Below are positions 52,975-64,000 of a DNA stretch of 64,000 nt, one piece after another. A program made the translations under genes and the position numbers. Where the stretch lies: contig JAPMXV010000004.1 of the NCBI GenBank assembly GCA_026936335.1, positions 62,001 to 126,000 of the forward strand, written 5' to 3'. Origin of the DNA: Mantamonas sphyraenae. Its lineage: Eukaryota > CRuMs > Mantamonadidae. Positions within the stretch are counted from its first letter, which is position 1, and each line of letters starts with the position of its first letter. The notes beneath the pieces are model-generated. The model did no database searches. It saw only the letters and a program-made list of their open reading frames with translations, and was not told where the DNA came from.

Positions 52975-55887
52975 CTACGCATCGTCTCCCTCGCCTGCGC
53001 CCTCTCCATCCTCCCCTGTGGATGCGTCATCCCCAGCAAGCAGCCAGATTCCGCGGCCGACCATGAGCAGGGACAAGATGTGGGCGTAGGGAAGCCAGGC
53101 GAGCAGGTGGACGGGAGGTGGAGTCCAAGCCACGCGGCTGGCCAAGCGATGGTAGGCACGGTGCTGGCGAAGGGTACGCAGCCATCGGAGGATGCGTTCC
53201 ACGGTGGGCCAACCTTTGGTGCGCCTGCGCTGCCACATGGTCTGCAAGCCCTGAGAGAGGGCAAGCAGGAGCGATTGTACGGCCGACGAACCTGTGCCGT
53301 TGCGCATTTTGATGGCCATGTCCAGGACGCGTTCGGCCTGGGCAATACTGCGCAAGCCCTGCCACTGGTATTCGCCAAGCATGAGCATCACGGCCACGTT
53401 TGTGAGGGCGTCACTCACGTACAGGTTTTGGTTGCGTTCGGCCGGATGCGAACCACGGCGCAGGTGTGTGCTGTGTTGTGCGTAAGCATGCTGGAACAGC
53501 TCAAACGCCCGCGTCACATTTCGTTCCAGCTGGCCCTCCACGCCGTAGTAGTACATGTCGCCCAGGTGCACGGTTGCGTATACACTGCCCTGCAACGATG
53601 CCATCTCCAGGTATCTGTGTGCCAGCTGCCACGCGGTCAGGTTGCCGCCGTAGACCTGGGGCAAGACAGCGTCGAGTTCGGGCCCTCCACGTTCGAGCAC
53701 ATACGCCGCATTGAGCTGCGACTCACGCTGGCCCATGTCTGCACCCATGACAAACAGTTGCAACGCATGCAGGGTGTGTCCCTTGGTCCACGCCTCCAGG
53801 GCAGTGGTGGCAAGGGCACTCCACGGACCTGCGTCTGCCACCTGTTTAAACAGCATCGCCGCGTGACGACACCCTTCCATCTGCATCTGCACGTGTGACA
53901 TGGCGCCCACCTGGTTTGTTTTCAGCTTTGCCAGCAGATAGGCGGAGCGGAGGTGTCCGCGTGCGGCGTTGTCGGCGAGCAAGCGCATCGCCTGGGCCAC
54001 CTGTGGATGCCGGATGCCCATGCCTGCGTTGAGCATGACGGCAGCGTTGTAGGCGCCGTCCAAATGGCCGCGCACCGCGCTTTGGTTGAACATGTGCAGT
54101 GCAGTGCGGTAGGATTGGGTCACAGAGAGGCCGTGGTAGTACAACATGCCCAGGCCGGCATAGCCTGCGGCACTGTCGTTCTTCACCGCCCACCGGAAGT
54201 ACTTGAGTGCCTTGAGGGTACTTCGCGGCGCGCCCATGCCATGAAGGTACATAAAGCCAACCTGGGCCTGAAGGGCCGGGTCGCCGGTCTCTTTCGCCTT
54301 GCGACGGAAGAACTCGTACGCCGAGTGCGAATTGCCAGCGCCCGTCTGCAGTCGCTTCTGCATGGCCATCATTTCCTCATCCTGCCACATCTGACCTGCC
54401 TCCTCCTCGGCCTCCCTTTCCCTCTCCTCCTCGTCACCCTCGTACACTGTCCACCACCTGCCCCCGTGCCGCGGTGTCCACGCACGCCCCTGCATCATCG
54501 CTCCACCCGCACCACCACCGACACCGCCACCGCTGTCGGACGGCGCATACTCTGCACGCAGCACGCGTTGCGACGTGTGATGCAACACGTGCGGGGCAAC
54601 GTGTCGGTGCCTTGCACTCTGCGACCGGGCCTGCATGTTGTACACCTTTGTGCCCAGAATACGCCAGTAGCGTGCGGCACGTGGGCAACTGCCCGGCGTG
54701 CCTGTGTGGTGCAACACACGCATGGACAGTGCCAGGATGCCCTGGGTGTCACCATTGACGGCCGCGTAGTTCATGTACAGGTGTGACATGGCATTGCCTA
54801 CCAGCGGATCGCTTGCGTTGAGTCCATCTGTCAAATCCCCACGCTGTCCCGTGGCATACGCCAGGTGAAGCATGTACTGGGCTGCAGGGTCGCCCCAGGC
54901 TGCGGCGCGATCCAGGCGTTCCAACGCACCGGCCACGTCTCGCACCACACACGTGCCCATCCATTGCATCTGGCCCAACACACGCGTGCTCTGTCCATGT
55001 CCATCCCTGCTGAGCGCCTCCAGCGTCTGTACCGCCTCGGGTGCACACACGCTCGCCAACGGACCGCGGAACCACAGCGGAAGGCGACGCACGGCGAGCT
55101 CGTACCTCTGCTGGCTCCCTTCCCACTCCCGCCTGCCTCCCACACGCTGTGCCATGGCCTCCCGGTCCTCCTGAAGCTGCACTGTCAGCAGAACCTCTCG
55201 TTCCTGCTCCCTGTCCTTGGCACCCATGGTCTGCGGCCGCGTCAGCAGGATGGATTCTCGCGTGGGCAGCGGCCTCGCCGTGCCTCGTCGCCTACGCCGG
55301 AACATCACATTGTTGGCCATCATCTGCTCATGCAGCTGTCTCTGTTGTTGCTGTGCATGTGCATGTGCATGCTGCTGCTGTTTCTGTTGTGGTGGTGATG
55401 TCTGTTGGTGCTGTTGCGTGCGTAGCAACTGTTCTCGTGCCACCTGGCTTTCCGCCTTGCGAATGGCTTCGCGAACCTGCGCCTCCATACGTCGCAGGAA
55501 CGTAGCCTGGTCCTCATCCTCACGTCTACGCTTGCGGTTGTCCTGGTGAGTGGCTGTGCCAGCGGTTCCAGCGCCCTGGTCCGTGTGCATCACCCTGCTC
55601 CTGCTGCGAGCCTGTTCCTGATTCCCAGTCGTGGCTTGTCCGGCCTCTTGCTGCGCACGTGCCAGCGCCTCCGCCACCATTTTGGCCAGCACAGGGTCGC
55701 CAAACAAGTCGGCGGATGTGAGCACACGCACACCGTCGTCGTGGCCATCGTCATCGCTGTCGGAGCTGTCCACGGGTGCACTCAGCACCGGGACGACCGC
55801 CGCCACCACCAGCAGTAGGAGCACAGTCAATGCCAGCAGTATGCCTTGCTGCAATTGCCACCGTGGATGCCGTCGAAGGGCATGCAT
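52975..55887 (-). CDS. SEL1L: SEL1L/HRD3-like ERAD adaptor with Sel1 repeats
   Basis: Single exon, 970 residues from the ATG at 55887. A signal/anchor helix (GILLALTVLLLLVVAAVVPV) is followed by a Gln/Arg-rich low-complexity region. About nine Sel1-type TPR-like repeats come next, e.g. ALQAQVGFMYLHGMGAPRST, AAGYAGLGMLYYHGLSVTQS and VYATVHLGDMYYYGVEGQLE. A hydrophobic helix near the C-terminus is followed by an acidic tail. HRD3/SEL1L receives misfolded luminal proteins for the HRD1 ubiquitin ligase. The topology (luminal repeats, C-terminal TM) matches. Confidence 0.87.
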   Translation of the reverse strand: MHALRRHPRWQLQQGILLALTVLLLLVVAAVVPVLSAPVDSSDSDDDGHDDGVRVLTSADLFGDPVLAKMVAEALARAQQEAGQATTGNQEQARSRSRVMHTDQGAGTAGTATHQDNRKRRREDEDQATFLRRMEAQVREAIRKAESQVAREQLLRTQQHQQTSPPQQKQQQHAHAHAQQQQRQLHEQMMANNVMFRRRRRGTARPLPTRESILLTRPQTMGAKDREQEREVLLTVQLQEDREAMAQRVGGRREWEGSQQRYELAVRRLPLWFRGPLASVCAPEAVQTLEALSRDGHGQSTRVLGQMQWMGTCVVRDVAGALERLDRAAAWGDPAAQYMLHLAYATGQRGDLTDGLNASDPLVGNAMSHLYMNYAAVNGDTQGILALSMRVLHHTGTPGSCPRAARYWRILGTKVYNMQARSQSARHRHVAPHVLHHTSQRVLRAEYAPSDSGGGVGGGAGGAMMQGRAWTPRHGGRWWTVYEGDEEEREREAEEEAGQMWQDEEMMAMQKRLQTGAGNSHSAYEFFRRKAKETGDPALQAQVGFMYLHGMGAPRSTLKALKYFRWAVKNDSAAGYAGLGMLYYHGLSVTQSYRTALHMFNQSAVRGHLDGAYNAAVMLNAGMGIRHPQVAQAMRLLADNAARGHLRSAYLLAKLKTNQVGAMSHVQMQMEGCRHAAMLFKQVADAGPWSALATTALEAWTKGHTLHALQLFVMGADMGQRESQLNAAYVLERGGPELDAVLPQVYGGNLTAWQLAHRYLEMASLQGSVYATVHLGDMYYYGVEGQLERNVTRAFELFQHAYAQHSTHLRRGSHPAERNQNLYVSDALTNVAVMLMLGEYQWQGLRSIAQAERVLDMAIKMRNGTGSSAVQSLLLALSQGLQTMWQRRRTKGWPTVERILRWLRTLRQHRAYHRLASRVAWTPPPVHLLAWLPYAHILSLLMVGRGIWLLAGDDASTGEDGEGAGEGDDA

Positions 55888-55975
55888 TGCTGGGATGGAG
55901 TTTGCAACAAATGCGTTCAAAAAGGCCGGGTTTTGTTGTGGGTGTGCCGCGCAGTCGCGCACAACCCAGCAAGAG

Positions 55976-57498
55976 ATGAGCAGCAGCGTGAGCGACATCA
56001 ATCTGCGGGTATTGCAACGGATGGACCCGAGTGTGGTCAAGATTATCAATCAACCTTACCACATCAGCATGTACAGTTGGAACGACGACGAAGACCAGTG
56101 GGTGACCAAGGGCAGCGCAGGCATGGAGGGCTCCCTCTTTATTGTGCAACGGTGAGTGAGCGTGCAGTGTGCCAATCCACCCACACATCCCATGGCCCCC
56201 CGATGGGCCGTTGTGGGACGCGTGTGCATGTGCCACCCACGCGCACGAGGCCCAAGAGGGCATGCGCGCACCACACGCCGCGTTTCTCTCTCGCGCGAGG
56301 CTGACACCTCACCGGGACACCATCACCCACCACCACCAGCAACACGTTCCCTCCCTTCAAGGTGATCGTCAAGAACCGTCAGTCCATGGAGGACTTTGAG
56401 CAGTGTGTGACGGAGGACATTGAAATCCAGGTGGACGACCAGTACGTGCTGATGACCGACGAGGACGACGACCTCAACGGACTCTGGTTCTACTCCAGCG
56501 AGGAGCGCGACGCCTTTGTCAAAATCCTCAACAAGCTGATCGACACCACCGCCCAGCTGGCCGCCCAGTCGGCGCAAAGCGGGGGCTCAGGCGTGTCCAT
56601 GGGCCCCTCCAACGGCGGCAACAACAACGTGGCGGGAGGCGCCGGAATGGCCAACATCAACAACGCGAGCGCTGGCACAGGCACAGACAACAGCGCACTT
56701 ATGAACCTGTTTGCCATGCAGCAGAAGCAGCAGGCGCAGTCGCAGCAGTACAGCCAGGACAGCATGGGCTCTGCAGGAAGTGGAGGAGGAGGTGGTGGTG
56801 GAATGGTCAGCGTGGCCGACCAGGAGCGAATGATGCGTGAAAAGGCAGCTGCGGCAGCGGCCAAGAGGCAGCAACTGAACGGCAACCAGGGAGGCAACAG
56901 CCAAGGAGGCAACCAGGGATCGCAGGGAACACAACAGACCATGAGCGACAAACAGAAGCTGGAGTACAAGCGAAAGCAGGAAGCGGCGCTGTTGATGGCC
57001 GACGAGTCCATTCTCACGCCCAAACAACTCGAGTACAGGCGTATCCTGGAGAAGCGACAGGCACAGGCGCAGGCAGCAAAGGCACGTGTACAGGCACAGC
57101 AGCAAGGAGGCAACGGTGGCTCAGTCACCGCCAGGAAACTGCAGATGGGCAATGGAGGCAATGACCAGCAACAGGCACAGCAGGCACAGAGGAACACACA
57201 GCAGCAGTCAGCACAATCTGCACAGACAACAACAACAACAACAACCACACAGGACAATGCGTCCACAGAAGCGCTGATCAAGCGAGTGATCTCGGGAACC
57301 ATCAGTCAGCTGGCCACCAACGAGCAGTTTATCAACTCAATCTACGTCAATCTGCTTCGCAGCGGTGCCCTGCGCTCACCCTCTGCGTCCTCCACATCCA
57401 CCACCGCTTCAGCAAACGGCAACGGCAATGGCAATGGCAACACCACGCTGGCGAGTGCCGTTCAGGACAACGTTTTGGCCAAGTTGTCCGCAAACTGA
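55976..57498 (+). CDS. DCP1: mRNA decapping protein DCP1
   Basis: Two exons, 55976-56151 and 56340-57498, give 444 residues. The acceptor at 56338-56339 (ccaccag) restores RNTFPPFKVIVKNRQS, the conserved DCP1 EVH1 strand; the nearer aag acceptor would give a stop. The EVH1 domain runs INLRVLQRMDPSVVKIINQ, HISMYSWNDDEDQWVTKG, EGSLFIVQR, then LNGLWFYSSEERDAFVKILN. A Gln/Gly-rich linker leads to a C-terminal helix (TEALIKRVISGTISQLATNE) placed like the trimerisation domain. It activates DCP2 in P-bodies. Confidence 0.9.
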
Positions 57499-57832
57499 GC
57501 ATGCATCTCACACAACAAAAACAACCGCGGGTGGCCCATCGTTGGCCACCCAACACACTTTGGTTCACCTTTGCATGCCATGTGCACCGTCTTTTCTTGC
57601 AGCATCGTGTGCCACGCCCGTGTGTGGGTGTGGACTGGAGTGCGGCACAGTCTCCTTGGGGCCGCAAACCACACGGCATGTCCCCACACGCCGTCACACG
57701 GTCCAACGGCCCCTCTTGGCACTGGTGGGCCTGCCCAGGAAGCGGACCACGTGGCACGGCGTCGAGCAACGGAACCGGAGGGAAGGGGGCCCGGGAGCCG
57801 CCAAGCAAAAAAGGCACACCTCCTCTGCAACC
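57499..57832. other. 334-bp intergenic region upstream of cullin
   Basis: It contains the 3' end of the DCP1 transcript and the cullin promoter and 5' UTR. No reading frame here shows family sequence, and no structured RNA was recognised. Confidence 0.6.
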
Positions 57833-60800
57833 ATGTCGGACCGCAAGCGAAAAACGGTACGTGGTGAACCGCATCGCATGTGTGTGTGTTCCCCTCATGC
57901 GTGGAGCAAAGCACAGGGCTGTGGATCGCTGTGCAAAGCTGCTGCGGCGGCCTTGGCCCTGGCGCAGAAGGCCCATGTCCGGAGTGTTGTTCCCGAATTG
58001 TGCCTGACACACCCTCCCGGACACCGCACGCACCCAATCACAGCGCGCGGCCTCCACAGACACCACCACTGGGGTGCAGTCGCACACGGGCGGGTCCTTG
58101 GCCAACGATGCCAAGAGACAGCGTGTGCAGCAGCACACCACGGACGGAGAACCGGGGGAGGCTTCACGCCCGCAGGTGTGGCACCAGCCCAAGCGTGCTG
58201 TGGTCAACGAGAACAACATTGCACAGGGCAAACGCATCTTTGACCGTGAAATGCGCCATCTCATGCATTGGCCCAAGGAGACATGGTCGCAGAAGCGCAA
58301 AATGGCCCTGTTTACGTGAGTGAACCGGGAGGCGCGCGGCGAGTTTCGGAAACCAACCACGGACCCCACGCTGCAACCTGTTCCCGATGCACCTCTGCAT
58401 ACGAGCCATTGTCAACTCACATCCTGATGCACACGCACACACACACACCTCCAGCTTTGTGTACAATGTCTGCTCGCGTCCTCAAACAAACGAGGAAATC
58501 TCCAACAATGCCGTCGAGAAAGAACAGGAACAGTTCTTCCACATGTACAAACGATACAACAGCATGTTTCTGGAGCTGTGGGAACCGCAGTTGCACAATC
58601 AACACGGCGAGAATCTCCTCCGTGCCTTTGTCAACCTCTTCAACGAGGCATGGGTGTGGGGCACCAAGATCAAGCGTGTCTTCCTCCACCTTGTACGTCT
58701 GCCAGCCATGCATGCATGCACACAGCACTGCACACATGTTCACTCACAACCCATCCACCCATCCAACCCCCACCTCTTCACGCAGGAAATGTGGTATCTC
58801 AAGGACAAGGGCATCCAGCTCACCCATCTGGTCACGGACATTTTCCGCGAGCAAGTCTTTGTCGAGTACGTCAAGCAGCTGCGTGAGGCTTCTCTCTCCC
58901 AGATCCATAGCGATCGCATCAACCCCGACGTCATGACAGACATCTTCGCCTCGGGTATGATCCGCCAGGTGGCCGAGATTTTCCAGAAACTCGAGCCCAG
59001 CAATCCCGATGCCGCCCATTCGTCCACATCGACCACTGCCACTGCCACTGCTGCTGCTGCTGCTGCTGCGTCCTCCTCATCATCATCATCATCATCATCA
59101 TCATCTTCCTCTTCCTCCGCGACAGTCGCCACATCTCGCTCAAATACACGCACGACGACACCGAATGCCATGGACACGGACGACGGAGGCGATTCCCGCG
59201 ATTCCGAGAGTGCAAACGCAACGTTGCCCACCGCACAGGTTCCCACAATCACCACCACCGACACGGGCGTGGACGAAGACTCGTCCAACAGCTCGTCGAG
59301 CCGCTCATCTGCCCCGACCCAACCAGCGGCAACCACAACCACAACCACAACCACAACCACAGCCACAGCCACACCAACCAACAACACAACCAACACACTG
59401 AATGTGCGGCCAGCGGCGCCGCCACGCACTGCCTCGACGTCAGATCTCAACGAACTGTACCAGAGGCAAAAGATGGAGGTGCACAGTCAACACGAGGACG
59501 AGGTTGTGTTTTCCCTGTACAAAGAGCAGTTTGAAGAGGCCATGCTGGAAGAAACGGCGCTGTACTACGCACGCAAGCGTGAGGAGCTGCTGGAGACCCA
59601 CAATTGTCCAGAGTACGCACGCAAAGTGCAGGTGTTGGTGCGGCAGGAGGCCTCACGTCAACAACTCTGCTTGCCTGTCATTTCCCACAAGGCGGCCATG
59701 GCCGTCGTGCGCACCGAACTCCTGGAGAACGTGGACCAAACACGCTTCCTGGAACAGCCCGGTGTGGGCATGCTGGCCATGCTGGAGAACGGCAAGATCG
59801 ACGAGCTGGCAGTGCTCTACGACATCCACCGCGCCCTCGCCAATGGCGTCCAGCGCCTGGGAAACCTGTTCAACCGCTGGGTCCGCGAGCAAGGCCATGC
59901 CATTGTGTCGTCAGACGTCCTCTTGCGTGACGGCAAGTGGGAAGAGACCGTGCAGATGCTGCTGGACCTGCTTCGCCGGTGCACACGCACGGTGGACAAC
60001 GGCATGGGCTCGGACGACCTCATTGTCGCTTCCATGGCCAATGCCTTTGAGTCGTTCTGCAACAAGACCCAACCGCAGGGCGTGCCTAGCGTCGCCGAGA
60101 TGCTCGCCAAAATGTGCAACCTGCTCCTCCTGCGCGGAAAGCGCAAACACCTCGGGGCAGATCGCGAGGATCAGGTCGAATTGCAGCTCGAGCCTGTGGT
60201 GCGCACCCTTGCCTACGTCAAAGAGCTGGATGTGTTTGTCAAGTACGCCGAAAAGTACATGGCCTCCCGCCTGCTCAACGAAACCACCGTGGGCATCCAC
60301 CAGGAACAGCAGCTGGTCAAGATGCTCCGCCAACAGCTCGGCTCCACACACACACGACACATGGAACGCATGCTCAAGGACCTCGATGCCAGCGAGGATC
60401 TCAACGCAAAGTTTGAGCAGTGGATCATCCACGAGTACCCAAAGCTCGCCAGCAAGCAGCAGCCCACCCCCGATGCTTCCGAGGCTTCCCAGGCCTCTGA
60501 GGCTCCCTCCTCTTCCTCCTCCAGGAACAGTACCACCAACACCGCAAACTCCTCCTCCTCATCATCAGCGACCATGGATACGGAATCATCATCCAGCACA
60601 AGCACAAGCACAAGCACGACCTTGTCGCCGGCCCCGCCCGTTCCGCTGGATTCTGCCCAGTTGGAACTCATGCGCAAGTCCATTTCCTTCCGCATCCTCA
60701 CCATGGGCTTCTGGCCAGCAACCATGTTTGCGGTGCGACAACTGCGCCAACCCAGCCAGTTTCTGGAGTACCAAGCCGCCGTGGCTGCCTTTTACGGACA

Positions 60801-61425
60801 CAACACGCGAGGTCGCAAGCTGCGCTGGCAGCCAACGTGGGGTTGGTGCCGCCTCGTGCTTCGTTTCGACAACGGCATCACCAAGGACCTGCATGTCAGC
60901 ATGCTGCAGGCCATCCTCCTCCTCTGCTTCAACGACCAGGACTCGTGGTCCTTTTCTGAGCTCAAGGAGGCTATCCAGATGCAGCCGTCGGATCTCAACA
61001 CCGTCCTCCGCTCGTTGTGTCGCTCACACGGTGTCCTGGCGCTTGCCGACGGCGGCGGCCATGACTTTGACGCGGACAAGCCCGACACCCGCTTTGTCAT
61101 CAATGACGCTCTGCAAAAGGCCAAACTGAGGCGTATCAATGTGCGCACCATCGAAGAGAGCGAAGAGGAGCGTGTGCAGGTGCAAACCAGCGTTCGCGAG
61201 GACCGCAGGCATCAGATCGAGGCTGCCATTGTGCGCATCATGAAGATGCGCAAACGCCTCTCGCACCAGGAACTCGTTGCACAAGTCATCTCCCAGCTCA
61301 ACAAAAAGCGTCTGGGAGGCACTCTGCCCGCCGAACAGATCAAAGCACGCATCGAAACCCTTCTGGACCGCGACTACCTCGAGCGCGACGAAGACGATGT
61401 CCAAACCTATGTGTATTCGGCGTAG
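57833..61425 (+). CDS. Cullin (CUL1/3/4-type) ubiquitin ligase scaffold with large inserts
   Basis: Four exons, 57833-57856, 58044-58315, 58455-58692 and 58786-61425, give 1057 residues, against about 770 for typical cullins. The N-terminal helices FVYNVCSRP and LYKEQFEEAMLEETALYYARKR lead to the cullin homology region. The end has EDRRHQIEAAIVRIMKMRKR with the Nedd8 acceptor Lys, closing with DRDYLERDEDDVQTYVYSA. Two low-complexity inserts account for the extra length: Ser/Thr/Ala at genomic ~59025-59430, and Ser/Thr at ~60455-60640. It scaffolds RING E3 ligases. The N-terminus ahead of the first repeat is basic and disordered. The subfamily is undecided. Confidence 0.9.
59025..59395. repeat. 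Low-complexity tract of short tandem triplet and hexamer repeats in the cullin gene
   Basis: It contains (gct)n near 59048-59068, (tca)n near 59076-59104 and an (acaacc)n-like hexamer tract near 59330-59365. Together they encode Ala, Ser and Thr runs inserted between the first cullin repeats and the rest of the protein. Confidence 0.9.
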
Positions 61426-61459
61426 AGAGGCAACACAAACAGTACAAAGAAGTTGCCAC

Positions 61460-63938
61460 TCATTCCGTCTCGTCATCACGTTCGTCATCATCGTCGTTCC
61501 CCTCATCTTGGTCGTTGTCGTCGTCATCGTCGCTGTCTTCCTCTTCCACCACGTCGTCATCGTCTTCGTCCAGCTGTTTGCCCCGTCCACGTGAGGAACG
61601 CTTCGCCTTGACCGACTTTGCCAATCCTCGCATCTTGACAACGGAAGCCAAGTTGAGGGACGATGTGCGGCGTGCCTTGCCACCCCACGCAGCGGCAATG
61701 TCTGCTTCCACCTCGGCTCGAAACTCCTCGGAGCGCAGCAAGATGCGGTTGAGAAACGTCAGCATCATGTCGCACACGTCCTCCACAAACGCGCCCTTTG
61801 TGTTGGATGCCAGAACACGCCCTGCCTCTTTGTCCACCAGCACTTCGATCACAGCCGGTTCCGAAGGGATGGCCCCGGTGGACGACGAGGCGGTGTTGCG
61901 TTGGGTTTCTGCCACAGAGGCATTGTCGTTGCCCTGTGTATCGGCTGCATCTGCAGGATCGTCCTCGGGCATTCCGTTGCGATCCTTGCTGTTGGCCAGC
62001 GCAACACGCATAATGAGATAGATGAGCGAGGCAATGGTCTTCAGATTGACGCGCGTCTTGTCGTTCAGCTTGCGCTTGAACTTGAGACCGCCAGCCTCCT
62101 CGGGCTCCAGCAGCATTTTGAGCACGAGCACACGCGTGATGAGAAAGTTGCCGATCAGCAAACGGCGCTTTCGGTCGTTCATGTACTGCAGCATGTTTCG
62201 ATGATTCAAACTCACCTGTCGCTGCTCCTTGCGCATGAGGAAGCCCTCGGGCAGCACCACGCCATCGCTGCCCAGCCGCAGAAGGAACTTGACCAGTTCA
62301 TCCGGCATGTTCTCCACGTTGTCCACCAAGGCACCCACCACCATCTTGGCACGCACCTGCGTGCTCTTCACACGCGCACGCACCTCCGACGCACTGGCAC
62401 CGCCCTTGAGCAGTTTGAACCGGCCCGGTTTGACCAGCTCCAGATTCAGCTTCTTGTCGTCCACCACACGCGTGATGGCCGCACGCACGCTCTTCCGCAC
62501 CCACTTCACCGCCATTTTCATGTGAAACTCCAACTCCTGGTGCATGTCCTCCTTGTGGCCACGCATCCGTGTCCTGTACGCCTCTCCACGCAGCTGCATC
62601 ATCCCAATGAATCGCGACATGATCAGCAACACTCGCCAGCGCCGTGCCATCGCTGGGTTACTCAAACGCGCACGTCGCCCACGCATCGCCATGTAATCGT
62701 CCTCGTCGTCGGTGTCAAAGTCCTCGTCGTCCTCGTAATCCTCGTCGTCGCTGTCCTCCTCATCCAGTTTGGCCATGAATTCGTCCACCGAGTTTCGTCG
62801 CACCCCGGATGATGATGCCACACCTCCCAATCCACCACCACCACCACCAACCGTTTGCATCATCTGCCCTGTGTTCTCCACCACTTGTCTCTGCTGTGTT
62901 TGTGTGGACGGTGCCTTGCCCCTGCCCAGCAGCTGCGACTGCTGCTGTTTCCGCCGCTTGCGACTCGTCCCTGGCCTTTCCTTTGCCTTTGCCATGCTCT
63001 CCCGCAGCATGGCACTCTGAAGTTGCATGTTTTCCATCATCACCAGTGTCAACTGCTGCGTCATGTCCCCGTTGCTTGTGTACCGTGTGCGTTCCTCCGC
63101 CGCCACACGTTCCCTCTCCTTCAATTCCTCCTGCCACGCTTCCCGCCGCGCACGTGCCTCCTCTTCTTCCCGCTGGGCCTTTGCCCGTTCCATCTGCTCC
63201 GTCAGCAGCTCCACGGCGTGCTCCAACTGCCCGTTCTGCGTCTCCACCTCCTCCTGCCGCAACGCAGCCAATTGCTTCACCAGTGCCTTCTTGCGCTCCA
63301 TGGCCGCCTTGAGTGCCCGTTGCTGCTCACGCGACACTTCCAACAATTTCTGGTACGCTGCCCATTCCCCGTCGTTCATCGTCGTCGTTGTCGTTCCCAT
63401 CATCATCACTCCCGACCCACTGCTATCGCTTCTCCTCGACACAACCGAGGACGACGAGCCACGCGACACCTGCTGGTGCTCCCTTGTATCCCCATGATAC
63501 CCCACGGATACACGGGACATGTTTCGCTTCTGTGGATGGGCGTCAACACACACCTCTTCTTCCTTCCTTTGCCCGTTTCTCCTCCTCCTTTCACTCACTC
63601 ACTCTCCCGTCTCCCGTCTCGCTTACCTGTTCCTGCAACCGCCGGCTGATGTTGTGCATGCGCCTGTACATTTCTGCTTCCACGTCGCTGCCACGTCGCG
63701 ACGCCTGGCTGGCCAAGCCGCCTCGGCCTCCTTGAAGATCCGACTCGACAATCTCCACATCCAGACCGCTCTTGTCCCACTGCGAGTGATGCGAGTGCAC
63801 CGATGGCGAGGACGATATGAAGCTTGTCTCTTTCACTGTGTTTCTCTGCTGCTGCCGCGCCGCACGTGCTGCACGCCGCCTGTTGATGCGATGCAGCTGC
63901 GACGTCGACGACGGCGAAAAGTCAGAAAAGCCCGACAT
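61460..63938 (-). CDS. Coiled-coil protein with acidic tail, function unknown
   Basis: Two exons, 63938-63627 and 63529-61460, joined in phase 0 by a 97-nt intron (gtaagc...ccacag), give 793 residues. A basic N-terminus precedes a coiled coil (about residues 140-240: YQKLLEVSREQQRALKAAME and what follows), then a Gly/Asp linker. A conserved-looking helical domain (RWRVLLIMSRFIGMMQLRGE ... NLKTIASLIYLIMRVALANS) follows, and a basic-then-acidic tail of Asp/Glu runs. I do not recognise the family. The stop is 34 bp from the cullin stop on the other strand. Confidence 0.72.
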
Positions 63939-64000
63939 TGCCTTTTGGGTCACGTGGCGCACCCACCCACCCACCCACCCAACAACCACCATTGCACACC

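Noticed and set aside
59009..61129. Plus-strand frames of 130 and 575 codons shifted relative to the cullin
   Set aside because: Shadow frames of the cullin; Pro/Thr/Ser-rich with no family sequence, while the cullin frame carries the conserved C-terminus.

Overview
The window is nuclear DNA from a unicellular eukaryote with a very compact genome. It carries about 37 protein genes in 64 kb, interrupted by short spliceosomal introns (mostly 60-330 nt, GT-AG, many carrying TG/CA-rich runs). Adjacent start codons are often only 30-200 bp apart, and convergent genes nearly touch or overlap. All the recognisable core genes are eukaryotic: exosome RRP43, SF3A2, PTEN, LMBRD2, NDUFB9, TCF25, kish, GET2/CAMLG, CHMP1, HRD3/SEL1L, DCP1, a cullin and a Rab. 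A SMIM13-like protein, a PTEN and an FBXO8-like F-box+Sec7 protein lean towards Holozoa or a close relative such as a choanoflagellate-like protist, but I cannot name the organism. No rRNA, tRNA or CRISPR was recognised.

Layout. 1-11 kb: partial RRP43, SMIM13-like, SF3A2, PTEN, an orphan type I membrane protein, LMBRD2, then a tight same-strand trio (COPI-associated membrane protein, ChaC, NDUFB9). 11-24 kb: a zinc-ribbon membrane protein, a zinc-finger array protein, a bacterial-type Gfo/Idh/MocA oxidoreductase, two small membrane or secreted proteins, an LRR protein, a 1271-residue orphan and a membrane protein with two related ectodomains. 24.4-29.4 kb: one long minus-strand gene (1629 codons before the stop) that joins an N-terminal FEN1/XPG-like nuclease to a C-terminal Fanzor/TnpB-like RuvC nuclease. 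29.7-41.6 kb: a small zinc ribbon, a secreted SH3b-amidase of bacterial type, GET2, a DUF1295 reductase-like protein, a 58-residue membrane protein, a membrane-anchored JmjC protein, TCF25, an acyl-CoA synthetase and kish. 41.6-64 kb: a CRT-like transporter, a coiled-coil protein, F-box/Sec7, Rab, a dihydrolipoamide-dehydrogenase-like flavoprotein, CHMP1, HRD3, DCP1, a cullin and a second coiled-coil protein.

The genes do not form one pathway. Several share housekeeping themes: RNA processing and decay (RRP43, SF3A2, DCP1), ubiquitin and ER quality control (cullin, F-box, HRD3, GET2, TCF25) and membrane traffic (COPI-associated, kish, Rab, CHMP1). The feature most worth follow-up is the two-nuclease fusion at 24392-29432. 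All gene models here were built by eye from reading frames, splice signals and remembered family motifs. No database search was possible.
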